41,274 nucleotides of DNA, from contig CALSMY010000010.1 of NCBI GenBank assembly GCA_943787575.1, positions 1-41,274 of the forward strand. Reading direction: 5' to 3'. This document shows, piece after piece, positions 11,090-22,600 of this stretch. Position numbers and translations under genes: made by a program. The stretch's first letter is position 1; every line of letters starts with the position of its first letter. The stretch comes from an uncultured Opitutales bacterium (GTDB taxonomy: Bacteria > Verrucomicrobiota > Verrucomicrobiia > Opitutales > Seribacteraceae). Below the pieces are notes generated by a model. That model saw only the letters and a program-made list of their open reading frames with translations, was not told where the DNA came from and searched no databases.

Positions 11090-13347
11090 AAGAGGTTTTA
11101 TCCAGCCCGGCCTTGGTCGAAGTTCTTCCCCTTGGAGGTTTTGATCACGCCCTTACTTACGGTGCCAAAAAATCCCTGTACGATTGTTTGAAGGTTGGTT
11201 CATTGGTCCGGATTCCGTTGGGTGCCCGAAGATTGATCGGGGTGGTTTCATCTTTAAGTCCCGAGCATGCTCCTCCGTTGGAAAAATTACGCTTCGTTTC
11301 TGCTTTAGTACAACCGGAACCAGTCCTTAGTACGGAACTTGTTAATCTGGCTAAGTGGATATCCGCTTATTATGCATGCTCTTTGGAAAATACTTTGGGT
11401 GCAATGATTCCGGCCTCTGTACGGGACGGTATGGAGGCGAGAACCCGTAGGATGATCGAAGCGATTATTATGCCCGAAGAACAGGTGGCTGATTTGGTTA
11501 AGCGCTCGCCTAAACAGGCGAATGCTTATGCTCTTTTGAAAGAGAGCAAGCCAAAACAGGTTGATGCAATTGTTTGGGGACGGGAATCAAAGGTTTCCCC
11601 ATCTGTGATCGATGGATTGATCAAGAAAGGATTGATTAAGCAATCCATGTCCGAGGTCTCCCGTGATGCTTACACCGATGAGTGGACAGATGATGCAGAG
11701 GGACTGGTTGAATCCTTACGCGAATTAACTGAAGAGCAGCAAAAAGCAACCGATGAAATCGTTGAGGACTTGGACTCAGGAGAATTTCGTACACGTCTTT
11801 TACAGGGGGTCACTGGATCAGGAAAGACAGAGGTCTACTGCCAGGCCATGGAAAAGGCATTGGGGCAGGGTGGTGGGGTATTATTTCTCGTGCCTGAAGT
11901 CGCACTGGCTCCCCAGACAGTTGATCGCTTACGAGCCCGATTTGGACAGAGTGGAGAGGAGGTCGTGGTTTGGCACAGTCATCTTTCGGGAGGTGAACGT
12001 TTGGATGCGTGGAGGAAATTGGTCCGTGGAGAGGCACGTATTGTGGTCGGTGCTCGTTCGGCCGTCTTTGCTCCTGTGCAAAACCTTCGCTTGGTGGTGG
12101 TCGATGAAGAACACGAAGCTGCATACAAGCAGGAGGATGCACCCCGTTACCAAGGTCGCGATGTTGCGGTATACCGAGCCTATTTAAACGGAGCCATCTG
12201 TTTGCTTGGGTCGGCCACTCCATCCTTAGAGACTGCCCGCAATGTGAAGAGTGGGAAATATGCAAAGTCGGTTCTTAGCAAACGGATAGATGGGAGGGAA
12301 CTTCCCTTGGTTCATTTAATTGATATGCGCAGGGAAGCTCTTAAACAAAAAGTTCCGCCAATTCTTTCCCAACCTTTGGTCGAGGCACTGCGGCAAAGAT
12401 ATGAAAACCGGGAGCAAAGCATTTTATTTCTTAACCGTCGCGGATTTAATACCACTTTGTTTTGTACGGAATGTGGTGAAGTTGAGCAGTGTAGGGATTG
12501 CAGCATTGCCATGACTTATCACCGGACTGATCATTACTTGCACTGCCATTTGTGCGGTTACCGTAAGCCTGCTCCCAGAGTATGTGGGAATTGTAAATCT
12601 GTTGATATTCGTAAAAAAGGTCATGGAACCCAACGGATTGAAGATGTGGTCGAATCGATCATGCCCAGACGAGCCCGGGTCGTACGGGTTGATGCTGATG
12701 TGATGACCAAAAAAAATCTTTTTCGGGAAATCCTTCGAGATTTTCGTAAAGGTAAGATCGATGTGATGGTAGGTACACAAATGATTGCCAAGGGACTGGA
12801 TTTCCCACGGGTTACTTTGGTGGGGGTAATCGATGCTGACCTTCCCTTGCGTATGGAAGACTTTCGGGCATCGGAACGAGCTTTTCAAATTTTAGTGCAG
12901 GTGGCAGGAAGAGCAGGCAGGGGAGACCGAGCTGGAGAAGTTTATGTGCAGACCTATGCTCCGCATGAAAGTTGTATTCAATTTGCGAGGCGGGCAGAAC
13001 TGGATGCTTTTTTGGACGAGGAACTGGCGATGCGCAAAGAATTGAAGTATCCACCTTTTAGGCATCTAGTAAGGCATGTCTTTCGTGGGCGAAGCGAAGA
13101 GAAAACCAAGTTTTATGCGGAACAGTGGAGAAAGGAATTGGACCGTGCGCAATTAAAGGGTGTGGAGATTAAAGGCCCGGCGGCAACCCCACTCGCTAAA
13201 ATGAAGGGTTATTATCGTTATCATTTGTTTTATCTAAGCCCATCGGTTCCGCATTGCTTATCTCAAATCCGGATTATTAGGCAGCAGTTTCCAATTGATA
13301 AAGAAATTATTGATACCTTGGATGTTGATGCCCATCAAGTATCCTGA
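11086..13347 (+). CDS. priA: Primosomal protein N' (replication restart helicase PriA)
   Basis: This 753-residue superfamily 2 helicase reloads the replisome at stalled forks. After an N-terminal DNA-binding region (starting MKEVLSSPALVEVLPLGG), Walker A is GVTGSGKT (residues 241-248) and the DEEH box is at 340-343. Eight zinc-binding cysteines lie between C460 and C503, as CxxC pairs. The helicase C-terminal half has GTQMIAKGLDFP and VAGRAGRG. The frame is open upstream to 10978, but the extra 36 residues lie inside the previous gene and do not resemble PriA. The ATG at 11086 forms an ATGA overlap with that gene and gives the usual N-terminus. Its stop converges on the next gene with only 18 bases between. 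Confidence 0.96.
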   Translation: MKEVLSSPALVEVLPLGGFDHALTYGAKKSLYDCLKVGSLVRIPLGARRLIGVVSSLSPEHAPPLEKLRFVSALVQPEPVLSTELVNLAKWISAYYACSLENTLGAMIPASVRDGMEARTRRMIEAIIMPEEQVADLVKRSPKQANAYALLKESKPKQVDAIVWGRESKVSPSVIDGLIKKGLIKQSMSEVSRDAYTDEWTDDAEGLVESLRELTEEQQKATDEIVEDLDSGEFRTRLLQGVTGSGKTEVYCQAMEKALGQGGGVLFLVPEVALAPQTVDRLRARFGQSGEEVVVWHSHLSGGERLDAWRKLVRGEARIVVGARSAVFAPVQNLRLVVVDEEHEAAYKQEDAPRYQGRDVAVYRAYLNGAICLLGSATPSLETARNVKSGKYAKSVLSKRIDGRELPLVHLIDMRREALKQKVPPILSQPLVEALRQRYENREQSILFLNRRGFNTTLFCTECGEVEQCRDCSIAMTYHRTDHYLHCHLCGYRKPAPRVCGNCKSVDIRKKGHGTQRIEDVVESIMPRRARVVRVDADVMTKKNLFREILRDFRKGKIDVMVGTQMIAKGLDFPRVTLVGVIDADLPLRMEDFRASERAFQILVQVAGRAGRGDRAGEVYVQTYAPHESCIQFARRAELDAFLDEELAMRKELKYPPFRHLVRHVFRGRSEEKTKFYAEQWRKELDRAQLKGVEIKGPAATPLAKMKGYYRYHLFYLSPSVPHCLSQIRIIRQQFPIDKEIIDTLDVDAHQVS

Positions 13348-13365
13348 GTTGCCTGTAATATCGGC

Positions 13366-15303
13366 TTAATCTTGGGAGATTGATCTGAGTGGAAGTGTGC
13401 TCTTTATTCCGTTAGGGTGTTTACGAATAAGTAGAGCTCCCGATCCTGCAGGTATTAACAAATCATTAATCGGTGCTTCTCCACGGCCCAAACTATTCCA
13501 ACCACCGGGGTGAACAACAACAGTGGGTGGACTGGTGTAGAATAAACCGCCGTAAGTAAGAGAAATGGAAGTAATCCTGCCCCCCTCTACAATCCCGACT
13601 GCACGGGCACCCTGTCCGCCTCCGCCCAGAATAGATAAGGAAACATTGGCGTCGTAGCCCTCTCCCGGATCTCCTGTTGTCCACTTGGCCAAACCATTTT
13701 CTTCAAAGTCCGACTCGACCAAACAATGGTTAAGTTCAAAGCTATCTGTGCTTACATTGATAATTTCCCACCTTCCATTGATCGAAGAGTTAATCAACAT
13801 ACCTTCTCCACTATCCACCTCTTCGCCTAATGAATTTATTTGAACCTTTGCATCGTTGGTAAGCCTTCCTTTTGCACCGCTTATTTTAATCCAAAAACCA
13901 GGTTCAAGTCCGTGGTCTTGGGCAGTAATTACAGGATTCCCACTAGGTGGATTGGTGACAGACTGAATAGTTCCAGAAGCCATGGAAAAATCTCTCATGG
14001 TCAAACCACCACCGATTCCACTTCCCGCTTTGGCTGAAATTACGGCCGGTTTTGTAATAGTAAGATTGGTTCCGTCATGCCAATAAGTTGACCACCCTGA
14101 AGAATTGAGTATTTGAATATTATCAGCTAAGTCCTGTTCTTTATGCGCGAGCCAACGAGTTGAGTTTTCTTCCGCAGAAGAATTATCATCCGTGATCGTC
14201 TCGTTGCCAATAATATCGGATAGTTTTATGGATGTGGGGAATGGATTGCTTACCAGTTTTGTACGGTTAAATTCAGGAAGGTGCCAAGCTGTCGGGGTTA
14301 AAGGGGAGATTCCGTTGAAGGTGAGGATTTTATTGGCTTCGGACCTTCGAGCGATAATTACCGATTCGTCAGGAGATATTTTGTAATGAGAAGTGGAATC
14401 ATTTGGGGAATTAACAAGTTTCCATTCTGTACCATTGTGGAAGTGGGCTACATAGTCGCTAGAGTCTCCAACTTGATTTGGAGAAGTTTTAAGCAGATAG
14501 ACCCAGTCTGCTCGTGATGCGTTAGCATCACTTTGCAGCTGAATTTCGGTGTAACCAAACAAGGAACCAAGGGTCCATACTGGCATAACCTCGACCACGG
14601 TATCTTTTAAGAATATGGAACCAAGGGGTAGGTTTAAGGAATTGTTCAATTCCAGGACATAGTCCGAATTGGAATTAATACGGAAAGAGTAGCCCGTGTA
14701 ATTAGATTCCGTATCAATAATTTTCAAATAATGCGGACCTCCTTCGATGTGGACCGCTGGGGGTTGATCATATCCAATACCTTTTTCCAAAATAGAAAAA
14801 CCAGTAATTGACCTGAGGGATGAATTCCACTCCGCTTCGACGGTCGCAGAACGGTAAACGGTTGCAGAATTGTTTGGATTAGATGGAGGAGGTAAGGAAA
14901 TCCTAGGTCTGCCACGGTATTCATTTCCAGCAAATAAAAGATTTAAATTTGATACGGAACCATTCTCATCGAGTATGCTCGAAGCACGTCCTTGTATACT
15001 ACCAAGAACCCCACTAGAAAAAGGGCCTCTACGGTTGGCCGGATTTGCCAGTTCAGAGGTACGATAAAATGAAACATTGTTATCAGATACAAACCCTTCG
15101 ATTGGACCACGAAAAATACAAGATCCGTGAATTCCCGGAGAAACGATTGTAAAGCTTGGTGCTTCCGGGCTTCCGCCGGCTAAGTTAAGATTTACCACCC
15201 CCATGGGTTCGCTAAGGTTGGATGCCAATACTTGGCTTCTGGAGCAAAGCATAAGCATTCCGAGAAATGCGTAGAGGATAAAACCTTTAGCTGGTGAACC
15301 CAT
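13366..15303 (-). CDS. Secreted beta-rich protein resembling the TIGR02597 family, function unknown
   Basis: This 645-residue exported protein has a signal peptide (MGSPAKGFILYAFLGMLML, cleavage near VLA). Its layout resembles the TIGR02597 proteins, an uncharacterised family I know mainly from Verrucomicrobiota. There is an early glycine-rich strand region, a segment with HYLKIIDTESNYTGYSF and MPVWTLGSLFG, then VYLLKTSPNQ, YHDGTN-like strands and the ending LIPAGSGALLIRKHPNG. The central and C-terminal parts also hold GxGYxxPPxVxxxGG-type motifs (for example GIGYDQPPAVHIEGG and TSPPTVVVHPGG), which recur in many beta-rich surface proteins. The gene starts 23 bases after the rhodanese stop and probably shares a transcript with it and with the giant gene upstream. 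Family assignment is from memory of the pattern, not from a search. Confidence 0.65.
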   Translation of the reverse strand: MGSPAKGFILYAFLGMLMLCSRSQVLASNLSEPMGVVNLNLAGGSPEAPSFTIVSPGIHGSCIFRGPIEGFVSDNNVSFYRTSELANPANRRGPFSSGVLGSIQGRASSILDENGSVSNLNLLFAGNEYRGRPRISLPPPSNPNNSATVYRSATVEAEWNSSLRSITGFSILEKGIGYDQPPAVHIEGGPHYLKIIDTESNYTGYSFRINSNSDYVLELNNSLNLPLGSIFLKDTVVEVMPVWTLGSLFGYTEIQLQSDANASRADWVYLLKTSPNQVGDSSDYVAHFHNGTEWKLVNSPNDSTSHYKISPDESVIIARRSEANKILTFNGISPLTPTAWHLPEFNRTKLVSNPFPTSIKLSDIIGNETITDDNSSAEENSTRWLAHKEQDLADNIQILNSSGWSTYWHDGTNLTITKPAVISAKAGSGIGGGLTMRDFSMASGTIQSVTNPPSGNPVITAQDHGLEPGFWIKISGAKGRLTNDAKVQINSLGEEVDSGEGMLINSSINGRWEIINVSTDSFELNHCLVESDFEENGLAKWTTGDPGEGYDANVSLSILGGGGQGARAVGIVEGGRITSISLTYGGLFYTSPPTVVVHPGGWNSLGRGEAPINDLLIPAGSGALLIRKHPNGIKSTLPLRSISQD

Positions 15304-15326
15304 GGGATTAAAAAATTTGGTAATTA

Positions 15327-15710
15327 CTATTTTTTAGCCACCTTATTACCGCTTTTCTTCCAGCCTGAAATTCCAGCAGATAAGTGACGAACATTGCTGT
15401 AACCAAGTTCGGCGGCTGCCTTTGCTCCACGAAGGTAAGCCCGGCATGAGGGGCCGCCACAGTAAGCAACAATTAGGGTATTTTTGTTGCTGGGTAGTAA
15501 TTTTTTAAGAGCTTGTTTTTGCGATGAAAAATTAATGGCCCCGGGGATGTGACCATTCTGGAATGATTTTTGGCCATTTACATCAATGATAGCGACTTTT
15601 TTTGCCAGAATGGCCTTTTGCAAATCTTCTATGCTTATGTCAGCAAAATCTTGGCCCTGTAAAGAAACAGCTGCCCAAATGAGAATGAATGGAATAAGTA
15701 TTTTTTTCAT
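15327..15710 (-). CDS. Secreted single-domain rhodanese-like protein
   Basis: This 127-residue protein has a signal peptide (MKKILIPFILIWAAVS, cleavage near LQGQ) followed by one rhodanese domain. It shows the substrate-loop entry IIDVNGQKSFQNGHIPGAIN and an active-site loop AYCGGPSCRAYLRG. The catalytic Cys should be the one in YCGGPSCR; the loop has a second Cys just before Arg, which is less usual. The C-terminal strand SAGISGWKKSG is typical. Exported rhodaneses can handle sulfane sulfur, but no substrate can be assigned. It lies 62 bases after the end of the giant gene and 23 bases before the TIGR02597-like gene on the same strand. No Shine-Dalgarno is visible; the leader is AT-rich. Confidence 0.9.
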   Translation of the reverse strand: MKKILIPFILIWAAVSLQGQDFADISIEDLQKAILAKKVAIIDVNGQKSFQNGHIPGAINFSSQKQALKKLLPSNKNTLIVAYCGGPSCRAYLRGAKAAAELGYSNVRHLSAGISGWKKSGNKVAKK

Positions 15711-15772
15711 TTTAGTTTTATAGGTTTTGTAGGTTTAATATTTGTAAATTCAAAATGTTTTTGGATTTTTGA

Positions 15773-16603
15773 TTAAGGTCCACTAAGGCCAATTTTTAGT
15801 CGTAGGAAAGGTTGTGTATCTCCATGGGCTGATTCCTCTGCAAAATAGCTAACTCGTTCCATACCTCCACCAATCGGGATAACTTTTGAGTTTTCAGAGC
15901 TTAAAGAAACAGTCCGCCAAGATCGAAGATCGAAGCTTTCTTCAATCATATATTGGAATGATTCGCCAGTGGATGAGAAAGAGTTTGTGAACCGTGTAAA
16001 AGAGATTCCGGACTTTCCGTTTTCCGGGTTAAGAAAATGGGGAGCATTTTGGGAATCGAATCCTAGAGAATCCATCCCTGTGGCTCGTTCAAAAAGATTA
16101 CTGTATCCATCCCCATCGGAATCAAAATTATCCGAATCAAATTCATATTCAGCCTGTTCAGTTGTGACTGAGGAGTGGCTACTGAGCCTGTTGTTAACGA
16201 ATCTTTCTTTTAATCGGGTATACCTTGTATCATTTCTACGATTTTCTAACCAGGCTGCTTTGGTTGGTTTGACCACTTCCAAAGTACGGGTTCGGGGAAG
16301 AGCAGCCACAAAGTTATCATCCTCGGGAACATTAAGGTTTAAGGTTACCACACCTGTTCTGTGAGCAATTATTTTATTTTGACCATAAATTTCTACTATA
16401 CTGGAGTCTGAACTAGTGAGGGAAACTCTATTTCCATTACTCGCATATACTCCAGGAATAAACTTCGTCCTGCTATTAGCCAAAACGGGTGCCAAAGAGC
16501 CTTCATTCTTCAAGTCTGTGAATAAAATAACTGGGCGTGTCCGATTGGAGACAATGATTTCTAAAGTTTGGGTGATTAGCAGCATCAACAAAAGCATTAC
16601 CAC
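15773..16603 (-). CDS. Giant protein, C-terminal fragment
   Basis: This frame carries the real C-terminus. True coding begins near 16577, where it continues the last Ig-like unit of the previous frame (ITQTLEIIV follows GNAFVDAA). The ATG at 16603 is only the first one in frame. The fragment holds the rest of an MBG-like or Ig-like unit and a linker. The calcium-binding type motif DSDNFDSDGDGYSN comes next, about halfway along. A terminal domain with the phrase ESFDLRSWRTVS and the ending FLRLKIGLSGP follows. This terminal arrangement recurs in exported proteins of Verrucomicrobiota and is presumed to help folding or anchoring outside the cell; no LPXTG, PEP-CTERM or type IX sorting signal is seen. 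Confidence 0.75.
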   Translation of the reverse strand: MVMLLLMLLITQTLEIIVSNRTRPVILFTDLKNEGSLAPVLANSRTKFIPGVYASNGNRVSLTSSDSSIVEIYGQNKIIAHRTGVVTLNLNVPEDDNFVAALPRTRTLEVVKPTKAAWLENRRNDTRYTRLKERFVNNRLSSHSSVTTEQAEYEFDSDNFDSDGDGYSNLFERATGMDSLGFDSQNAPHFLNPENGKSGISFTRFTNSFSSTGESFQYMIEESFDLRSWRTVSLSSENSKVIPIGGGMERVSYFAEESAHGDTQPFLRLKIGLSGP

Positions 16604-19600
16604 TTTGATAAGCGGAAATTACGATGGTACCGGCACTTCCGTCGAGAGTGACGACACCATGAGCATCAATGGTGGCTGGACCGGATTCAACTTTTAAGAC
16701 AACCGGTAGTTTGTAGACTGAATGATTTTGGCCACTCGACTCTGCTATAGCCACAACTTGGAAGGGCGGGTCTTCGCGAACTTTTTTAGGAACTTCGGAA
16801 AAAATAATTGCTTGTGTATCTTTTTGAAACGAAGGGTCTGAGAAATCAATAATTTCCAAAGCAACACTCTGAGGCTGGGCGGCAAAAAAGCGAATATTAC
16901 CAGGCTGGTAGGCGGTGATATTTATTTTTCCGGGGCGCAGTATTTTAGCTTGGTTATCAGCAATCGCCAAAATGGTCGGGTCACTGCTTGCAAAGATTAC
17001 AGGTAGACCGGATGAGGCAATGGCGTTAAGGGTGAAGTCAGGATCGTTTGCTGATTTCACAGGTAGTTCTAATTCACCATCACCACCATCATCAAAGTCG
17101 CTTGTTCCCAACCATGTTATCAATTGATTTCCCCCAAAAGCAGGGACAGAGGTGGAGAAGGGATGCAATTCGGGTAGCCTGCTTTCTAATTGCCATTTGT
17201 GGGCTAAGTAACCTTCAACTCGTTGACGGTTAACAAAGTTCAGAGTTTCCGAAAATACTAATAGTTCAGCAATTTCTCCGGTAAAAGACTGACCGATTGC
17301 ATCAAGTGGTTTTGGGTAGAATGAACTATTTCCGGAACCCATGAGCGTTCCGTTTATCCATAGGTTCTGAGTATTCGCCATGGTTCCCAAAACACATATT
17401 GTCCACGAGTTAGCTGGTTGTACAGAAGTTATGGATGGGTTGCCGAAGTTGTAATCGAGTGAGAAAAATCCATTGCTATTGGTGCTAATCAAATCACCCC
17501 CAAATAATTTGCTTTCGCTTATTGAAGTTTGCTTCGCAACAAGGAATAAAATCGCAGGTTCCGATATAGATTCTTGCAGGCTTAATGATTGATTGAATGA
17601 ATTGTTAAAAGAAACGACGGTTTTACCTTGAAGGGATTGAGCAGAGTTCGGTGCAATCCAGCTTGGCATCTTACTCGAGTTTGCTTCAACCGGGCTGTTG
17701 TTATTACCCGATCGGTCCGCCCAAAGGCTGATTTTGCCAGAAGCAAGGAAGTCGTCTGGTTGATCTTCAATGCCATCGTTGTTTATATCGTTTGCATCCA
17801 ACCAAAGAGCGAGCCCGGGAATGGAATCTGCAAAGAGATTACCGAACCTAATATTAAAAGATTGGCTAACTGGTTCAGCGGCAAAGAAACGATCATCTCC
17901 ATCTTGAGTTGCTGTTACTACTAATTCACCGGCATTGCGCACAGTCACATAATTATCTTTTATACTGGCCAAAGAAAGATCAGAGAGCGAAAACTGTACA
18001 GGTAGGCCCGAGCTTGCTTCTGCAGAAAGAACAAAAGGGAAATCTCCAACCGATCGATCTATCAAGTCGGCAAATGTTATATTCTGGTCGGATTTGATGA
18101 CATTGAGGTAATTATATTCTGGTAGTGCTTTTTCATATTGAATGTTTCCATTTTGCCTAGCAGTTATGCGGGTTGTGCCAGCTCCCAAGATTTCAATGGT
18201 TTGGTAATCTCCACCTCCTTGGTTGTAAATTTTGGTGATATCATTTTGAGAGAGTGATTTATTGTAGAGTCGTAAATCATCGATCAGACCGGCAAAAGAT
18301 GAGGTTTCGTCTCCGGCAAAAAAGGTGCTAAAGCGGAAGTCCAGTGGGCGACTGTTATTAGTCTCTTTTACTTCCGCTTCATCAATTACGACTTCACCAT
18401 TGGCATAAATTTTAAGGTTGCCCGTTTCCGGGTTGTGAGAAATTGCCAGGTGAGTCCAGTTGGAATCATTGAGCACGCTTTGGTTGGTATCGTATATGGT
18501 GGGCGTGTTATTTCCATCGGTGTAGAAAGCCAGGGCTATCGAACCGTTTCCATCCTCTTTGTAGAGCCGGAAATGATTCATGGTGGGAACCCCAGTTTTT
18601 GTAAGAATATTCATTTCCGGGCTATCGGAACTTGTGGAATTCGAATCCGGCTTTACCCAAACTGAAAATGTATAGTCGTCCTCGATTCGGATAGGTCCAA
18701 AATTTACTCTGCCTGAATTTCCGTTCAATTGTAAGGCACCTGAAAATTTACCGTCCTTCCAGGCGTTGTTTTCACCAACGGTTACCAGGTCGAGCAAAGT
18801 TCCGGAATTTTGGCCCGTTTGATCATAAGCCTCGGCATACTTCGTTTCATCAAATTTCCAATGAGATTTAAGAAACTCTCTTTGGGTTACCAAAATTTTT
18901 GCGACTTTCTCGTTTTCCACCTCGTAGTAAAGGGGAAGTCCAGTGGTTTCATTGTTGTCCAAATTAATGGAGCTCCCATTTAGAAGGATGGGTGGGGATA
19001 AGGCTGGAATATCATTGAGGTCTTGGTCAAAGATAATGCCCTGTTTTTGCTTGTTACTCACCGTGAGGGTACCATCTACATAAGTGAAGAAATATTTGTC
19101 AGATAGACCGCCTGATCCCAGAATGGGGTATTCTCCAACCGGGGTGGGGGAGGGAATAGATCCATCTGTTACACTAAGAGTTAAGCTAATGTTTCGGTCA
19201 AATTCAGTCTCGTTATCCTCGCCCACCAAACCGATCAAGTCGTAGCCTAATTCGGGGTTTTGTTCCTCTGGCTTTCTAAAATGATTGTGAATTTGCACAA
19301 CCAATTCTTTCTTAGCGATGAGGAATTCGTCCAACACCTTGGGGGCTGCCTGATAGGTTGCATTGCCATCTCCAGGCTGGGAACCTTCCAGTTTAACAAC
19401 CCCAGTCTTAAGGATATTCAAAGTGGTAGGCATTTGAGTTGAAGTAAGCTCGGCAAATTCTTCTCCCTCCACGATCCTTATATTCACCGGTAAGCCAGAG
19501 GTACTTGTCCAGTTTAGATCGATGGGAGGATCACCATATTTTACCGAACTTAATTCCTCAAAGATAATGCTTTGTGTTCCTGGGTTTACAAAAAGGGTCA

Positions 19601-22600
19601 TATTTTCTTCATCACTACCAGAAGAATTTGAAGCCACAATGGTGACATTAAAATCGAGACCTGATTGTAGAGGTGTTCCAAAAATTAATCCCGATTTTTC
19701 ATCGATGGACAATCCGGAGGGCAACCCGGTTGCGTTAAAATCAGTTGGCCCTTTGAGTGTTTCCACCTGATAGGAGAATTCTTCCCCGTAGGTCGCAACT
19801 AATGCAGAGTCGATAAAATTAAAAGCATTCTCCCTCTCCTTTGGATTAAGGGCATGTGCATATATTCTGAAATCGTCAATCAAACCGTTAAAAGCAAAAT
19901 TAGTTGAGTCATAACCCAAGTAAATAGTTGGATCTCCAGTAAGGTTGCCTTTTGCATTTACGGAAGCAGCTGCTTCTTCGTTATTAATGTAAAGCCGGAG
20001 TTTATTACCATCCCACCATAGAACTATATGTAACCATGTTCCTAGGGGTAAAAGAGTCGGCTCAGTAGAGCGCCATCTTGAGCCCACATAGGCATTCGCA
20101 CTTATGTATCCATCTTCAATCAATATATTAAAGCGACCCGAAGAAATTACATTGGCGTCACTGTCCTCAGTATTCATCCAAAAACTAAGAGAGAAAGAGT
20201 TTCTCAAGTTTGGTTTGTCATTGGATTCGTCGAGATTGGTTTTGATTTTTAAATCATCAAGGAAGCGAATCGCCTGACCTTTTTTGCCAGCAGCGGAATT
20301 ATTGATAAATAAATCGAATCCCGAATCGTTATTGTCGACAAAACCATGATTTTCAAAGCCCGAATAATCTATAATTTCTATGCCGTCCAGGGAGTCGAAC
20401 TTCCAGTGCGCTATTGCATCCTTAGGTAATAAAATAACTGGAACATTGTCAAAAATCGGAGGGAAAGACTCATAGCGATGTGTGCCAAAATCTCCCTCGC
20501 CACTACCATAAATCGTTTCAATTTCTTGGTTGGTTAATGTACGTTCATAAACACGAAAATCATCCAAGCTTGGCGAGAAGCGGCTTCCGCCTTGGAGTAC
20601 ATTTCCAATCGTGCGTATGTCAAGTGCTCCTCCATTGTAAGTGGTTTCTTTAAACTTTTCTTCGCCATCGATAAACAGGGAATAGCTATTTTGATCTGAC
20701 TTTAGGGCGAAATGATGCCATTTCGGTTGTTCTTCTGTACCCGATAGCGAGGTTGCATAAAAATCTGAGTCTGACACACCTGAAAGAATAAATTGTTCAT
20801 TTCCTGCAAGAAAAGCGGGAAAGTTGGACCCCGAAGACCAGGTAAGTACATATTCATCACCAAGAGGGTTATGAATTGGATATTTGAACCAAGTTGAGAC
20901 TGTCCAATTAGGCTGGGAGAAGAAAAGTGAGTTGTAATCAAGATCAATTTTAGCGTTTTGAGGGTCAATGGTATCAAAACCAATACCCGAAGTGAATTTA
21001 CCTTCAGTATTCAAATCTGCATCGATTACCATACCGTGCCTTAGGGTATCGGAATAATCCTCAACTATGGATCCGCCAGTTTCATTAAAGGGATAGTAAA
21101 GGGTCAATCCTTGACTAACCGCAAAACCAGACTCTGCCAAATCATCAAGTAATCCCCATTTATGAGCCAAATACCCCTCAACCATTTCGCGTTCAAAAGG
21201 TTCAAGCAGTCGGTCGAAGACGAGAATTTCTCCGATGGAGCCTGTCAGCATGCCTAAATTGGTTCTGGGGTCGAGTCCAAGGGTGATTTGCTGTAGCGAT
21301 TCATTTTCGCCACGAAATACATTCAACCAGTTGTATGAACTTGCCTCCAATGTCCAAGGGTTTTGGCCATCATCGCCTCCGATAACCACGCCATCACCAT
21401 AAGCACTTGCAAAGATATTAAGAGGGCCGCTCAAATTACTGAGTATCCCTACCTTCATTGATTGACCGGAGGAAAATTTAACCGAGGGAAGGGAGCCAAA
21501 ACCGTTTTCTTCATAGGTAGGCATTTGGTTGACAATAGTTTGAATCGCATCTTTGGCATTTATTGATTTATCAACCCAGATGGGAATGTTTGCTTGGTCC
21601 AGCAATGAGTCTCTTTGACCATCTGCATCAATATCAGTCGCATCTAACCAAAAAATCAAGCCGTCCATACTGTGCTTGGTAAATTGGGTGTCGATCGTTT
21701 TGAAGGTCATAATTTGTTGAGCCCAAGTTTCACCAGCAATGTTTTTGGCATAGGCTCGGAAATAGTAGAGCTTGTTTTCTTCGAGGTTTGTGGAAATGGT
21801 TTTCTCAAAATTCCCAATATCAGCAGCCTGACTGAGGACTAATTTGTAGTCCCATGATGAATTGTCGTCTGGATTGGCCGAAGTAGAGTTGGATTCGATA
21901 CGTTCATCTCCCCAAAAGATAATCACTTCGGAAGGATCTCCTCCCTCAGAACGAGAATTCGCTTGGGCAAGTTGTATGCCAAATGGATCAAGTTGAGCGT
22001 AGGGGTGGTCATCTGAGAGGATATCCTGCTGAAGGCTCCATTTGTGAGCTAAGTACCCTTCTAGGGTTGCCCGTTGCAAGGGGTTTAATTCACCCGAAAA
22101 AATCAGGATTTCTGCGACTTCACAGGCTGAGTTTTCAATGCCTTTACCTCCAAGCTGTAGTTGTCCAGGGCCAAAGTTTTGGTTGTCTGATTCTCGGGAT
22201 TCCAGGACTTTTAAAATACTGTCCTGCCAGAATGAAGCCCTGGGGTCCCCGGAATTATCACTAATGGTTCCCACATGAAGGTGCCATTCATTATCAATAG
22301 GATCGCCGAACGCATAGATGTTACCACCTGCCCGCCAAAGGCCTATGCCATCCTGATGAAACCCAAAATAGAAATCGTTATTCCTGGAAGTGATTACCTG
22401 TTTGTTATTACCCCCTGTAAATCTGGCCAAGGTAAGGATGGTGTAACCAGTTTCATGAAGAATTGAATTAAAGTTATAGCCTGTCCACATTTGGTCATCC
22501 TCCCCGTCAAAACTCACGGCTGGATTTCCATTGAGTGCAAAAGATAAAAGCCTAGGACTTCCGCTTACATTGTTAAAGCTACGATCTTGGTTCGGGCGGG

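Noticed and set aside
17060..17095. CACCATCACCACCATCATC run as a simple-sequence or tag-like element
   Set aside because: It encodes the Asp/Gly-rich FDDGGDGE stretch of the giant protein on the minus strand and needs no other explanation.
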